From: Pseudanabaena biceps
GTDB taxonomy: Bacteria > Cyanobacteriota > Cyanobacteriia > Pseudanabaenales > Pseudanabaenaceae
Direction: 5' to 3'
Assembly: GCA_013361095.1 (NCBI GenBank)
Contig: JAATWA010000001.1
Span: 2,458,501 to 2,522,500, forward strand
Length of the DNA stretch: 64,000 nucleotides
This document shows positions 53,910 to 62,475 of the stretch, in pieces. Position 1 is the stretch's first letter; every line of letters starts with the position of its first letter. The position numbers and the translations under genes were made by a program. The notes under the pieces are model-generated. The model was not told where the DNA came from and ran no database searches. It saw only the letters and a program-made list of their open reading frames with translations.

Positions 53910-54815
53910 TAGACCTGTTGGGAAATAAAAGCAAAGGACAGAGCAGATTTTACTCTTTCTATCTACTTTCAAGCAGTATCTAAATAGAAGTTCCATAAGC
54001 CAGCCGCAATCAACATAAGACGGTCATCAAAATTAGGTACACGATTGCGATAAACTGCTGTTACAGAATTATATCGTTTCATCCCTGCGTGGGCATGTTC
54101 ACATTTTACTCGTTGACTGCTAAATTCTCGATTCTCCTGCTTCTGCACTTCAGTCAACTCTTTACCTTTTGGCTTTTTGTGGGGTAAGTGTACATTTACA
54201 AACTCGTTCTGTAAGCCCTGATATCCCAAATCTCCCTCAATTACTACGGTATCGGGAATGTTGCTTACCCAGTTCTCTTCGTCCAGTTGCTTCTTATCAT
54301 GGACTTTTCCTGCTTTGGCTTTGCTCAGTAAAATGATTCGCTTTTTACGGGTACTGCCTGTGGTGTGTTTCCTTGTATGCCGTTTTTTTTCCTGAGTAAT
54401 GCTCTTTTTGTCGTTCTGCATCTTTTGGGCGTTGCACTGGTCTTTCTGTACCGTCAATGATGACCTCTTGGACTTCACCAAACTTTGCCAGAAATTCTTC
54501 GATGCTATCGAGCTTTCTTTCGGGTAATGATTGTTTCTTGCCCAGTGCAGTTTCCAGTATGGGCATTAGTCGATGTACCCAATCGTGGGCGCAGGAGCGG
54601 TCAAAGCCAAATAAAACTCCCATTAAGTCAAATGTGGGATAGCATTTGCAGTACAACAAGATAAAAAACAATTTGTCTGCACTGGTTTTCAGTGTTGCTT
54701 TCCTACCCCCTCCTGCTGATCGCCATCGTCTCTTCTTGTCTAGAGTTTGCTGATAGGCTTCTGCAAAACTTGGCAACAATCCCTCGAATGCTTGCTGATT
54801 TAATCCTGTCGTTGC

Positions 54816-55592
54816 GGCGTTGCACAAATGAAGGATGAATGAGTAAATAAAAGACAACGAGTTTAAGCAATAAAAAACAATGAAATGTCCAAAGTGTGGA
54901 TCATCACATATTCGTAAAAATGGGAAACGAGGAGACAAACAAAATCATATTTGTGCTGATTGTGGTCGTCAGTTCATTGATAACTACTCAGTACTTGGAT
55001 ATTCCCAAGATGTCAAAAAAATATGTCTAAAAATGTATTGTAATGGCATGGGATTTAGACAGATTGAGAGATGTACTGATGTTAGTCACAACTCAGTCAT
55101 CAACTGGGTTAGGGACGCAGCAAAGCAATTACCAGAATATCCACCCATTGAAACTATTCCTGATGTTGGTGAATTAGATGAACTCCAGACTTTTGTTGGG
55201 TCAAAAAAAACTTGATTTGGCTATGGACTGCGGTGAATCATTTTAGCAAAGGTATCTTGGCTTGGGTCTTAGGGGATAGGAGTAGTCAAACCTTTAAACC
55301 TTTATGGACATTGATTAAAGTTTGGCAATGCTATTTCTGGGTTACTGATGGTTACTGCGTCTACAAAATGTTTATCAACTCGGAGGATCAAATTATCAGC
55401 AAGACCTACATGACTAGAGTTGAGGGTGAAAATACGAGATTGAGGCATTATTTAGCCAGATTGCACAGAAAAACTTTATGTTATTCAAAATCCGAAGAAA
55501 TGTTGAGGTATTCAATTCGTCTGTTGATTCACTATCTCAAATACAAATCATTTCCTACCTTTCCTTGATTCATCTTTCATTTGTGCAACGCC
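54816..55592 (+). mobile_element. Intact IS1-family element with 8-bp target duplication
   Basis: Inverted repeats GGCGTTGCACAAATGAAGGA (left) and GGCGTTGCACAAATGAAAGA (right, inverse) bound 777 bp. The octamer GTCGTTGC is duplicated at 54808-54815 and 55593-55600. The clean duplication and high end similarity mark a recent, simple insertion into the IS5-like element. Confidence 0.95.
54880..55568 (+). CDS. IS1-family transposase InsAB with programmed frameshift site
   Basis: There are two frames. InsA (54880-55215, 111 residues) starts MKCPKCGSSHIRKNGKRGDK, with the zinc-finger Cys pairs (CPKC, CADC) and a helix-turn-helix. The second frame (to 55568) has LWLWTAVNHF-like sequence, WVLGDRSSQTFKPLW, DGYCVYKMF and TRVEGENTRLRHYLARLHRK, the InsB catalytic part. 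The frames join at an A8 run (55203-55210) by -1 slippage, the known way IS1 makes InsAB. Both parts look intact, so it could be active. Confidence 0.9.
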
Positions 55593-55801
55593 GTCGTTGC
55601 TCGTATCTGCCTATCTTGTTTTAGAATCTTTTCTATGTTTATCATCTTTATTCATGGGGAATTGGGATGATAATAACCGATGTCAAGCCTTGGTTATGGT
55701 ACAACTTAATTCAACTTATAGCTTTGGTGTTTACCAATGGATTGAAGTGCAGAAATAAATGTGAAGTTGCCTCTATACGCTACTTTTGTTTCCCGACAGG
55801 T

Positions 55802-56212
55802 CTATTGTCTGATCTCCTCCATTTCTGTATCTACGATAATAAGTGGAAGTTGATGTTTATTCAAAACAAATTGAATTACATCTTGCCTGAAAAAGCTCTT
55901 ATAGGCGATTAAACTAACCGCAACATATAGTTTACGGTCTGGAGCTATTTCTTCTAAAAGGTAGTGATAGATATCGTATTGCCCAAGAGCCTCCTTCAAA
56001 TCTTGTATTTTTGATGCTCCGATAAAGCTCTTGACCTCGACAACGAGTTTTTGCCCATATCGTTCAGCAGCAATAGGTCGTTCAGCACCAAGATCAGCGT
56101 ACAAAGTTGTTTTACGATACTGAATTACATACGGATCATCCGTAATTACCCAGCCGTCTTTGATTAGTGCATTTCTTACTGCATCGTGGATGATATCTAA
56201 ACTTAGGCATAA
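55802..56212 (-). pseudogene. xisH: XisH-family gene with N-terminal frameshift
   Basis: XisH is a small protein with a PD-(D/E)XK nuclease-like core. From codon 5 on, the frame reads DIIHDAVRNALIKDGWVITD, then YADLGAERPIAAER, LVVEVKSFIGASKIQDLKEALGQ and LYVAVSLIAYKSFF, nearly the full family. The natural start ATGCCTAAG at 56212 is out of frame with this by one base, so translation would need a frameshift or a later start (TTG 56104, losing about 35 residues). The C-terminus is essentially complete; the IS supplies the stop. It may be inactive. Confidence 0.8.
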
Positions 56213-56234
56213 TCTAAAATACAGGTCAAAAATG

Positions 56235-57119
56235 TTACTCTAACAATGCTTCGCCTAAAGGAGACTGCTTTGCGGCAAGCAGTTTCAACCTTTGCACTTG
56301 TTTTAGAGTGAGTCCCGTAAACTGAGCAACCAACTCTACAGAAATATCAGAACGCAACATATTCATAGCAATTTGACGAGCTGTCTCAGCCTTACCCTCA
56401 GCCTTACCTTCAGCTAAACCTTTAGCCTTGCCTTCAGCTAAACCTTTAGCCTTACCTTCAGCAATACCTTTAGCCCTGCCCTCAGCTAAACCTTCGGATA
56501 AAATATCTTGATAAATTACTGATTCTTTCATGATTTCGCTCCTTAGTAATCTTTTGATGATTTCTTTGTCTAGGGCTATACCAGATATTATAGCGGTCGA
56601 GGCTGCCACGCTACTTTGTATCTGCTTATCCTCAATATTTTCAATTTGAATTGCAACTTGCCTTAAAGTCTCCTCAGGATTGCTGGTTTGCGATAGCGTC
56701 GCAAACGGTAGTAGTCCTAAATATTTTTGAAATATTGTAGTAGGTTGTTCCCATAACCTGATCACATGGAAGTTATGGGTTAGTTCTTTTAGTTTAAATG
56801 TGGTTTCATATACCAGTGCTGACTTGCTGGGCGTGAGATAGATGACTACTTGATATACCTCTCTTTCAGGGGATTTACGATACAGTCTGAGTCGATAATC
56901 CGCCATGCGAAAAGGAATATTTTTGTTTGGCTCAGTCTGAAATTCTAGATGCAGAATGATTTTAGCTGATTCTAGAAATATCACTGAGTCAGCACGAATC
57001 GGTTCGACTGAGAGTTCCGATGGTTCAAGTTTTGTTAAAGCGATCGCCTCTCCTAATATCCAACTAGCAAAGTCGGTGGAGAAGTTCTCCGCAAGGAATT
57101 TACAGATGTTATCGATCAT
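56235..57119 (-). CDS. Rpn-family (YhgA-like) recombination-promoting nuclease/putative transposase
   Basis: This 294-residue protein is of the Rpn/PD-(D/E)XK group. It has a nuclease-like core with ADSVIFL (Asp) and LHLEFQTE (Glu-x-Gln pattern of the E-x-K site), MADYRLRLYRKSP and VIYLTPSK. Near 215-245 there are tandem repeats of the octet EGKAKGLA (DNA 56397-56490, 24-base units). The C-terminal SVELVAQFTGLTLKQVQRLK is a helical putative DNA-contact region. Rpn proteins cut DNA and raise RecA-independent recombination in E. coli. It lies upstream of xisH on the same strand. Confidence 0.83.
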   Translation of the reverse strand: MIDNICKFLAENFSTDFASWILGEAIALTKLEPSELSVEPIRADSVIFLESAKIILHLEFQTEPNKNIPFRMADYRLRLYRKSPEREVYQVVIYLTPSKSALVYETTFKLKELTHNFHVIRLWEQPTTIFQKYLGLLPFATLSQTSNPEETLRQVAIQIENIEDKQIQSSVAASTAIISGIALDKEIIKRLLRSEIMKESVIYQDILSEGLAEGRAKGIAEGKAKGLAEGKAKGLAEGKAEGKAETARQIAMNMLRSDISVELVAQFTGLTLKQVQRLKLLAAKQSPLGEALLE

Positions 57120-57153
57120 TGCGGAATTTGATTAAGTAATTCGTCCAAAAAAT

Positions 57154-57192
57154 ATACTTGAATGGCGGCGCGTTGCGCCGCCATTCAAGTAT
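57154..57192. repeat. Perfect palindrome, GGCGGCGC-GTT core
   Basis: ATACTTGAATGGCGGCGC and its inverse complement flank GTT. It separates the minus-strand GST-like gene from the downstream Rpn gene. Confidence 0.9.
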
Positions 57193-57205
57193 GAGCTATG
57201 AAACT

Positions 57206-58402
57206 CTAGCGAAAAGCAACGGGATCTTGATCGCGGCGATGTCTGGTTGGGAGGGCTGGGCTTTGCCGATCGCCTGCTAAAGATGCCGTTTTTTCGAGAG
57301 CATCACGCAAGCGCTTAGCTGCATAGATCGACATATCGCGAGGAACATTAATGCGATCGCGCAAATACCTCAACGCCAAGTCAGACTCCGGTGGAGGTGA
57401 GCAGACTTCGTTTGTGATCAAGAAAGTTAAAGCACAACGCAAAGCCTCATCAAAAATTTGTTTCTCAGGATTCGCCTTAATAATATTAGCGCGATGCTTA
57501 ATCACCCTTTGCAGAGCCTCTTCCCGCGAATTTGCTGGCTCTGGATAGGACACATCGGGCAATCCGAACCAAGAACCATGATCAACGCGATCCTTATTAA
57601 TTAACATCTGCGGCTCGCCATTTTCATAGCAACCACCCATCTGCGGCGGCAAATCATGGACATGGGTATGAAAGTCACTCTGAGTGCCACGATAGGTTAA
57701 TCGTGTTTCCATTGCATCAAACCAAGCCGACATATGCGGATTTTCTTCGCGCATCGAATAGCCTTTGTAGTAGTAGAGACTGGCATTCATCCGTTCCACA
57801 TAGGGCGTGAAGATCACATCCGCAGTTCCAAAATCTTCTAAAAAATAAGGGCTGGGCGTACTTCCTAATGCCGCTTCTACTTTTTGCATTACCTCGACAA
57901 ATTTTTGGCGATAATGTAAATCATGCTGTGCAGAGATAAATGGACGACAAAGCCATTCACACCATGCTCTAAATAACGTTCTCTCTAGGCGGCGAATTGG
58001 CAAGACTTTTGCATCTGTCATGCCATGATTAAGAGCGCCAAATACTTTCTCTAAGGCGATTAAAATATCATCACTTTCGGTGATGATTTTGCCATCTAAA
58101 GCGATCGCAGGGAGCATTCCCGAAGGCACAATTTTTTTATACCAAGCTTCCTTTTCGCCATAACAGAACATGGTGACTTTCTCAATGCGATAGGGGATTT
58201 GTTTTTCCTCTAGCCATAGCCAAATCTTTTGGCAATAAGGACACCAAGCATGGTTGTCGCGATAGAAGATGACTCGCACATCGGCTTCACTATGTCCAAA
58301 TAGGCGCAATCGTGATTGTGCGTTAGTAACACCATTGACGGTATCTATTTGAAAATTTGTGAGTGATGCTAATTCTGCCCAAGAGAGCGCCGCAATAGTC
58401 AT
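57206..58402 (-). CDS. Glutathione S-transferase-like protein with CPYC motif
   Basis: This 398-residue protein has a thioredoxin-fold N-domain at about 40-125. It has [20 protein letters not shown] (CxxC glutaredoxin-type redox site), the cis-Pro region SGMLPAIAL and ESDDI. An all-alpha GST C-domain with [16 protein letters not shown] follows. A C-terminal extension of about 150 residues (from about 250) is unlike ordinary GSTs; a similar long form occurs in cyanobacteria and plastids as I recall. With CPYC rather than a Ser or Tyr active site, a thiol reductase or Omega-like role is likelier than conjugation. The partner is unknown. Confidence 0.82.
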   Translation of the reverse strand: MTIAALSWAELASLTNFQIDTVNGVTNAQSRLRLFGHSEADVRVIFYRDNHAWCPYCQKIWLWLEEKQIPYRIEKVTMFCYGEKEAWYKKIVPSGMLPAIALDGKIITESDDILIALEKVFGALNHGMTDAKVLPIRRLERTLFRAWCEWLCRPFISAQHDLHYRQKFVEVMQKVEAALGSTPSPYFLEDFGTADVIFTPYVERMNASLYYYKGYSMREENPHMSAWFDAMETRLTYRGTQSDFHTHVHDLPPQMGGCYENGEPQMLINKDRVDHGSWFGLPDVSYPEPANSREEALQRVIKHRANIIKANPEKQIFDEALRCALTFLITNEVCSPPPESDLALRYLRDRINVPRDMSIYAAKRLRDALEKTASLAGDRQSPALPTRHRRDQDPVAFR

Positions 58403-58454
58403 ATTTTTTTGGGATTATGTGATTTATATAGACCGTTTCGGCTTTGTATAGTGA

Positions 58455-58503
58455 AAGAAAAATTTTGAAAGGCTGGCTTTGCCAGTCTTTCAAAATTTTT
58501 CTT
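58455..58503. repeat. Near-perfect palindrome, TGAAAGGCTGGC family
   Basis: AAGAAAAATTTTGAAAGGC begins the 23-bp arm around TTT with one wobble pair. The left flank GGCTTTGTATAGT and right flank GGATTTTAAGAA match those of 41598-41648. Confidence 0.9.
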
Positions 58504-58530
58504 GGATTTTAAGAAAGCGCCTAGCTACTT

Positions 58531-58679
58531 TAGGACTTACGCAGAAGTTACTAAGCCCCTCACCCCTAGCCCCTCTCCCTTTTTGGGAGAGGGGAACAAG
58601 AAATTTTCTTACTCCCCTTCTCCCGCTCTGGGAGAAGGGGTTGGGGGATGAGGGCAATTTGAATTTTGCGTAAGTCCTA
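58531..58679. mobile_element. 149-bp MITE-like element
   Basis: The inverted ends TAGGACTTACGCA and TGCGTAAGTCCTA enclose two internal G/C-rich hairpins (CCCCTCTCCC-type and CCCCTTCTCCC-type). TACTT occurs just outside both ends. It has no coding capacity. Elements with this look are common in cyanobacterial genomes. Confidence 0.85.
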
Positions 58680-58682
58680 TAC

Positions 58683-59330
58683 TTATGAATTGTCGATCGC
58701 TGTGGTTGATGGTGCAGCTAGATTGCCAAATTTCGGAAAGAATCTCCCAACAGTAGCCGCATATTCTAAATAGGAATTGCCATGAGTTTTAATTAGGGCT
58801 TGCTCTTCATATCTGGTTTGCAAAGAAATTAATAGTGCAAATTGTAAACACCCCATAATTAGCCAAGGACAAGGACTAGTAAATAAATAAGAAAATAAAG
58901 TTAGCAACATCCCTGTATAAATAGGATTGCGGCTAACTTGAAATAGTCCCGAAGTGACCAGTGAAGTTGGTTCTGGATCTACCCCCATCCGCCAAGAAAT
59001 ACCCATTTGGGCCTGAGCTGTGACCGTTGTGGCTAAGCCCAAAACTAGTAACACCCAACCAATTGATTGAATAGGGGCAGGAACTTGCCATATGCTCAAA
59101 GCTTCTTTGCCTAAAAGTGCATAACAAACTGCCCATATACATAGACTAGTCATATAAACTGCGATCGCTGCGCCGACAATTTTTTGGATCGGGTCACGGT
59201 TGCGGCTAAAAGCCATAGCAAACGTGCCTGTTCTTAGCCAGAGACGGACTAAGGGCAGCACAAAAGCGATCAGAAAAAATAGGATTACGCTAAGAGGTAC
59301 TGCTTGCTCAGCTAGTTGATTAATTGTCAT
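58683..59330 (-). CDS. Isoprenylcysteine-methyltransferase-like membrane protein
   Basis: This 215-residue protein has about five membrane segments (near 14-32, 48-72, 86-104, 130-150 and 155-172). The C-terminal half has TSGLFQVSRNPIYTGMLL and RYEEQALIKTHGNSYLEYAA, the S-adenosylmethionine-binding signature of the ICMT/PEMT family. The R-N-P and E-E motifs are kept. The substrate in bacteria is generally unknown. It is divergent from mutL. The MITE at 58531 ends three bases past its stop. Confidence 0.85.
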   Translation of the reverse strand: MTINQLAEQAVPLSVILFFLIAFVLPLVRLWLRTGTFAMAFSRNRDPIQKIVGAAIAVYMTSLCIWAVCYALLGKEALSIWQVPAPIQSIGWVLLVLGLATTVTAQAQMGISWRMGVDPEPTSLVTSGLFQVSRNPIYTGMLLTLFSYLFTSPCPWLIMGCLQFALLISLQTRYEEQALIKTHGNSYLEYAATVGRFFPKFGNLAAPSTTAIDNS

Positions 59331-59387
59331 ATCGGCAAATTAGGTTGATATACACAATGACAATTTACTGCAAGTTGCTCGAAAACC

Positions 59388-59440
59388 CAAACCCAAAAGG
59401 GAGTGGCGGCGCTTTGCGCCGCCACTCCCTTTTGGGTTTG
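59388..59440. repeat. Perfect palindrome, 25-bp arms, TTT loop
   Basis: CAAACCCAAAAGGGAGTGGC begins the arm; the core is GGCGGCGC-TTT. It is related to 14283 and 37613 by CCCAAAAG-GAGT and lies between divergent genes, 47 bases before mutL. Confidence 0.92.
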
Positions 59441-59486
59441 CCACTATAAACTGTAAAAATACGTTAGGACTTGTCTCCATAGACTT

Positions 59487-61151
59487 ATGCAAAATATTCA
59501 CCTACTCCCCATTGAAGTCGTCCATCTCATCGCCGCAGGCGAAGTGATTGACTCATTGGCGGCGGTGGTGCGTGAGCTGGGGGAAAATGCGATCGATGCA
59601 AAGGCAACACGAATTGTAATTTCTATTTGGACAGATTCTCTCTCAGTGCAGATGAGTGATAACGGCTGTGGCATGGCGATCGCGGATTTAGCTGAAGCTG
59701 CTACACCTCACACCACTAGTAAAATCACCAGTGCCGAAGATTTGCGACAGATTCAAACTTTAGGCTTTCGTGGCGAGGCTCTTTATAGTCTCGCGCAACT
59801 GGCTGACCTAAATATTTGTAGCCGTCCGCCCTTGCAGCCCGTGGGCTATCAAGCCCACTATGACCCACAAGGCAATGTATCCGCTAATCCTAAAGTCATC
59901 GCGATCGCGACAGGAACCGTTACCACAGTTCAAAATCTATTTGCGCGATATCCTAGCCGACTGCAAGCTCTGCCCAGTAAATCACAGCAGGTGCGGCGAT
60001 TACAATTGCAAATCCAACAAATGGCGATCGCCAATCCCCAAATTAGTTGGCAAGTAAATCTTGATCAAAAGGAATGGATGACGATTTGGGCAGGAGAAAA
60101 TGCTAGTGAAATCTTGCCTCAGCTCATTAATTCCATTCAGCCCTATAGTCTGATTTACAGAAGTTTCCCCATTTTTATCGCGTCCTCAGATCAGTCAATC
60201 ATAATTAATCTCACCATTGGTAGACCAGACCATATCTCTCGTCGCCGTCCAGATTGGATCAAAGTAATTCTCAATGGAAGGGCGATCGCATCCCCAGAAT
60301 TAGAGCAAACGATTTTGTCATCTTTTGAGCGCTCTTTGCCGCAAAATCGATTTCCTGTATGTATTGTCGATCTTCAATTACCTTGCGATCGCCTTGATTG
60401 GAATCGACATCCCGCTAAAATTGAAGCCTATATCCAAAACATCGAAGAATTGCAGCTACATTTACAGCAATGCATTATCGAGGCGCTAAAGTCTCCACAG
60501 CCAATCAATAAGCTAAATTACAATAGCGCCACTAATGATTTATTGCGTACTGCCGAGCGCAAGACTTCCTATTTATTGCCTGCAAAAAAAGAGAACTTTA
60601 ATCAGCCAAATCTATCTTTAAAAGCGATCGCACAGGTTCTCGATACTTATATTTTGGCAGAGCATCAAGGTGGGCTTTGGTTAGTGGAGCAGCATGTCGC
60701 CCATGAACGAGTTCTCTTTGAGCAAATTGAGAATCAATGGCAAATTGTACCAATCGAACAGCCGATTTTATTAAAACAAATTGTCAAAATCGGAAAAGAG
60801 GGCTTGGAGAATTTACAAGCCTTGGGAATGGAAGTAGAAGACTTTGGCAATCATATCTGGGCTGTGCGATCGCTACCTGAGATTTTAGTCGGTCATCCAG
60901 ACTGTGCGGTAATTTTACAAGAAATGAGTCAACAGGAAGATCCCACAATGGCAAGAGCGACCGCCGCCTGTCGCAGCGCTGTTAAGAATGGCACAAAGCT
61001 AGAAATGTTTGCGATCCAGAATCTGCTCAAGCAATGGCAACAGACTCGCAATCCGCATACTTGTCCCCACGGTCGCCCCATATGTCTCGCGATCGATGAG
61101 TCGGACTTAGCCAGATTTTTTCGTCGCAATTGGATCATTAGCAAAGGATAA
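59487..61151 (+). CDS. mutL: DNA mismatch repair protein MutL
   Basis: MutL couples MutS mismatch recognition to strand removal. The protein has 554 residues. The N-terminal GHKL ATPase domain has IAAGEVIDSLAAVVRELGEN (E-box), DNGCGM and GFRGEALYSLAQ. A variable linker (about 340-385) is followed by the C-terminal dimerisation/endonuclease domain, LVEQHVAHERVLFEQI and CPHGRP. The family endonuclease motif is DQHA-x2-E-x4-E; here the first residue is Glu and Val replaces one Ala. The CPHGRP metal motif is intact, so nicking activity is likely but less certain. It stands alone. Confidence 0.93.
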   Translation: MQNIHLLPIEVVHLIAAGEVIDSLAAVVRELGENAIDAKATRIVISIWTDSLSVQMSDNGCGMAIADLAEAATPHTTSKITSAEDLRQIQTLGFRGEALYSLAQLADLNICSRPPLQPVGYQAHYDPQGNVSANPKVIAIATGTVTTVQNLFARYPSRLQALPSKSQQVRRLQLQIQQMAIANPQISWQVNLDQKEWMTIWAGENASEILPQLINSIQPYSLIYRSFPIFIASSDQSIIINLTIGRPDHISRRRPDWIKVILNGRAIASPELEQTILSSFERSLPQNRFPVCIVDLQLPCDRLDWNRHPAKIEAYIQNIEELQLHLQQCIIEALKSPQPINKLNYNSATNDLLRTAERKTSYLLPAKKENFNQPNLSLKAIAQVLDTYILAEHQGGLWLVEQHVAHERVLFEQIENQWQIVPIEQPILLKQIVKIGKEGLENLQALGMEVEDFGNHIWAVRSLPEILVGHPDCAVILQEMSQQEDPTMARATAACRSAVKNGTKLEMFAIQNLLKQWQQTRNPHTCPHGRPICLAIDESDLARFFRRNWIISKG

Positions 61152-61165
61152 ACCCAAGCATCAAG

Positions 61166-61183
61166 TGGCGGCGCGATGCGCCG
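61166..61183. repeat. Decayed palindrome with GCGGCGC-GAT core
   Basis: GGCGGCGC-GAT-GCGCCGAC is left of a once longer stem; the outer arms no longer pair. It lies after mutL. Confidence 0.6.
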
Positions 61184-61219
61184 ACCTCAAACAGTGTGAG
61201 GCAACAGCTAGAAAAGAGT

Positions 61220-61258
61220 AAAATTGAGGGGTGACGCTTTGCGTCACCCCTCAATTTT
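61220..61258. repeat. Perfect palindrome, 18-bp arms, TTT loop
   Basis: AAAATTGAGGGGTGACGC and its inverse complement flank TTT. It ends ten bases before the DUF2256 start codon, so it would fold in that leader. Confidence 0.9.
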
Positions 61259-61267
61259 TATTTAGTT

Positions 61268-61411
61268 ATGGCGCATAAAGGCAACAAATCTTTTTTACCT
61301 AGCAAAGACTGCATCACCTGCGGTAAGCCCTTCTCATGGCGCAAAAAATGGGAACGCTGTTGGGATGAAGTCAAATATTGTAGCGATCGCTGTCGCCAGC
61401 AAAAGGCATGA
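61268..61411 (+). CDS. DUF2256 zinc-finger-like mini-protein
   Basis: This is a 47-residue protein: it starts [20 protein letters not shown] and contains [20 protein letters not shown] and then RCRQQKA. Two CxxC-like pairs (CITC, CSDRC) probably bind a metal. This matches the DUF2256 family as I recall it, which is often found near cryptochrome/photolyase genes; none is visible here. The stop overlaps the next start by ATGA, so it is translationally coupled to the cobT-like gene. Its role is unknown. Confidence 0.85.
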   Translation: MAHKGNKSFLPSKDCITCGKPFSWRKKWERCWDEVKYCSDRCRQQKA

Positions 61412-62466
61412 TTGCAATCTACACCGAACCTCAAAAAGCCCAAATCTGGCTTGATCGCTATCGAGGTCAACGTCCAGCCTTTGCCTGCGTACTGGGTTTC
61501 ACCGCCACAGGGCTAATCCCCAATATTTCCGCCGCAGGAGCCACCCCCGAAGATCGCAAATACACCGCGATCGCTGATGCTGAATTTTTAGTCACAGGCA
61601 AAAATCTCAATTTTCCTTTGCCACCATTAGCGGCAGGCGCTTCTCCTGTTTTGATTTCTCGCGCTGTGGTCGCTGGTCAAGATTTGCCCCTATTTATTTT
61701 TAATGCTGGCTTAGCGATCGCACCCACGATTGAAGCGATTGATCTGGGTGGCAAGCCTGCCCAATGTGTAAGCACAGGAGCGGCTTTGCCTCTCGTTACT
61801 GCAAAACATTTATTTGAGCAAGGTTTAATTTGGGGCGAAAAGCTAGCCCAAGCAGGAGCCTATGTGATTTTGAGTGAATGTGTGGTGGGTGGCACAACTA
61901 CGGCGTTAGCGGTGCTAACAGCCCTTGGACTCGATGCAAAAAATAAAGTCAATAGCTCCCATCCCACCTGTAACCATGACCAAAAATGGCAAGTCGTACA
62001 GTCAGGATTGCAGCATTTAAGCCCTTCAGCGACAGCTTTAGAAATTGTGGCAGCCGTTGGTGATCCGATGCAAATTGCGATCGCGGGAATGGCGATCGCC
62101 GCTAGTCGTCAGGCAGGAGTAATGCTAGCGGGAGGGACGCAAATGTTGGCAGTCTATGCCCTAATCAGAGCGATCGCCACACAACAAAATCTAGTCTGGA
62201 ATCCTGATGCGATCGTGATCGGCACAACGCGCTGGGTTGCCGAAGATCCCACAGGTAATACGCTTGAGCTTGCTAAAAATGTGGGCGATGTGCCATTGCT
62301 AGCGACAAAGCTCAGCTTTAGTGATTCTAAATTTGCGAAGTTACGCGCCTATGAGCAGGGCTTTGTCAAAGAAGGAGTGGGCGCAGGTGGTGCGGCGATC
62401 GCCGCAAGCTTATATCAAAACTGGGATCAAGAAAAATTACTACAGGCGATCGAATCTCAGTTTTAG
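61408..62466 (+). CDS. cobT: CobT-like nucleotide:dimethylbenzimidazole phosphoribosyltransferase (UPF0284)
   Basis: The family transfers ribose phosphate from nicotinate mononucleotide to the lower base in cobamide synthesis; this branch (UPF0284/TIGR00303) is shared by cyanobacteria and archaea and its activity is inferred. The protein has 352 residues. It has [20 protein letters not shown] at the start, [49 protein letters not shown] and a closing [12 protein letters not shown]. Cyanobacteria mostly make pseudocobalamin with adenine, so the base may be adenine. It overlaps the DUF2256 gene by ATGA. Confidence 0.83.
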   Translation: MIAIYTEPQKAQIWLDRYRGQRPAFACVLGFTATGLIPNISAAGATPEDRKYTAIADAEFLVTGKNLNFPLPPLAAGASPVLISRAVVAGQDLPLFIFNAGLAIAPTIEAIDLGGKPAQCVSTGAALPLVTAKHLFEQGLIWGEKLAQAGAYVILSECVVGGTTTALAVLTALGLDAKNKVNSSHPTCNHDQKWQVVQSGLQHLSPSATALEIVAAVGDPMQIAIAGMAIAASRQAGVMLAGGTQMLAVYALIRAIATQQNLVWNPDAIVIGTTRWVAEDPTGNTLELAKNVGDVPLLATKLSFSDSKFAKLRAYEQGFVKEGVGAGGAAIAASLYQNWDQEKLLQAIESQF

Positions 62467-62475
62467 CTCGGCGCT

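Larger units (their letters stand above)
53969..55645 (-). pseudogene. IS5-like transposase, interrupted by IS1 and in two frames
   Basis: The start MINIEKILKQDRQIRATTGL is at 55645-55593. It continues beyond the IS1 at 54807 with NQQAFEGLLPSFAEAYQQTL, then LFGFDRSCAHDWVHRLMPIL and VIIDGTERPVQRPKDAERQK (first catalytic Asp). At an A8 run (54383-54390) the frame shifts by +1 into KRHTRKHTTGSTRKKR, with VIEGDLGYQG and CEHAHAGMKRYNSV further on, to the stop at 53969. The shift may be programmed, as in several IS families, or a mutation. The IS1 insertion itself inactivates the gene. Confidence 0.85.
53910..55804 (-). mobile_element. IS5-like element inserted between xisH and xisI, with a nested IS1
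   Basis: Inverted ends TAGACCTGTTGGGAAATAAA (left) and TAGACCTGTCGGGAAACAAA (right, inverse) bound it. TA occurs at each edge and is probably the target duplication. Removing the element and one TA rejoins xisH and xisI as CAATAATGG, where the xisH stop TAA overlaps the xisI ATG. About 1.1 kb is the element itself, the rest being the IS1 element at 54816. Confidence 0.88.

Noticed and set aside
53984..54481. Separate second transposase gene in the IS5-like element
   Set aside because: Its frame continues the catalytic domain of the upstream part across an A8 run, so the two are one gene in two frames.
58479..58673. 64-residue open frame
   Set aside because: It lies inside the MITE-like element and its G/C-rich hairpins.
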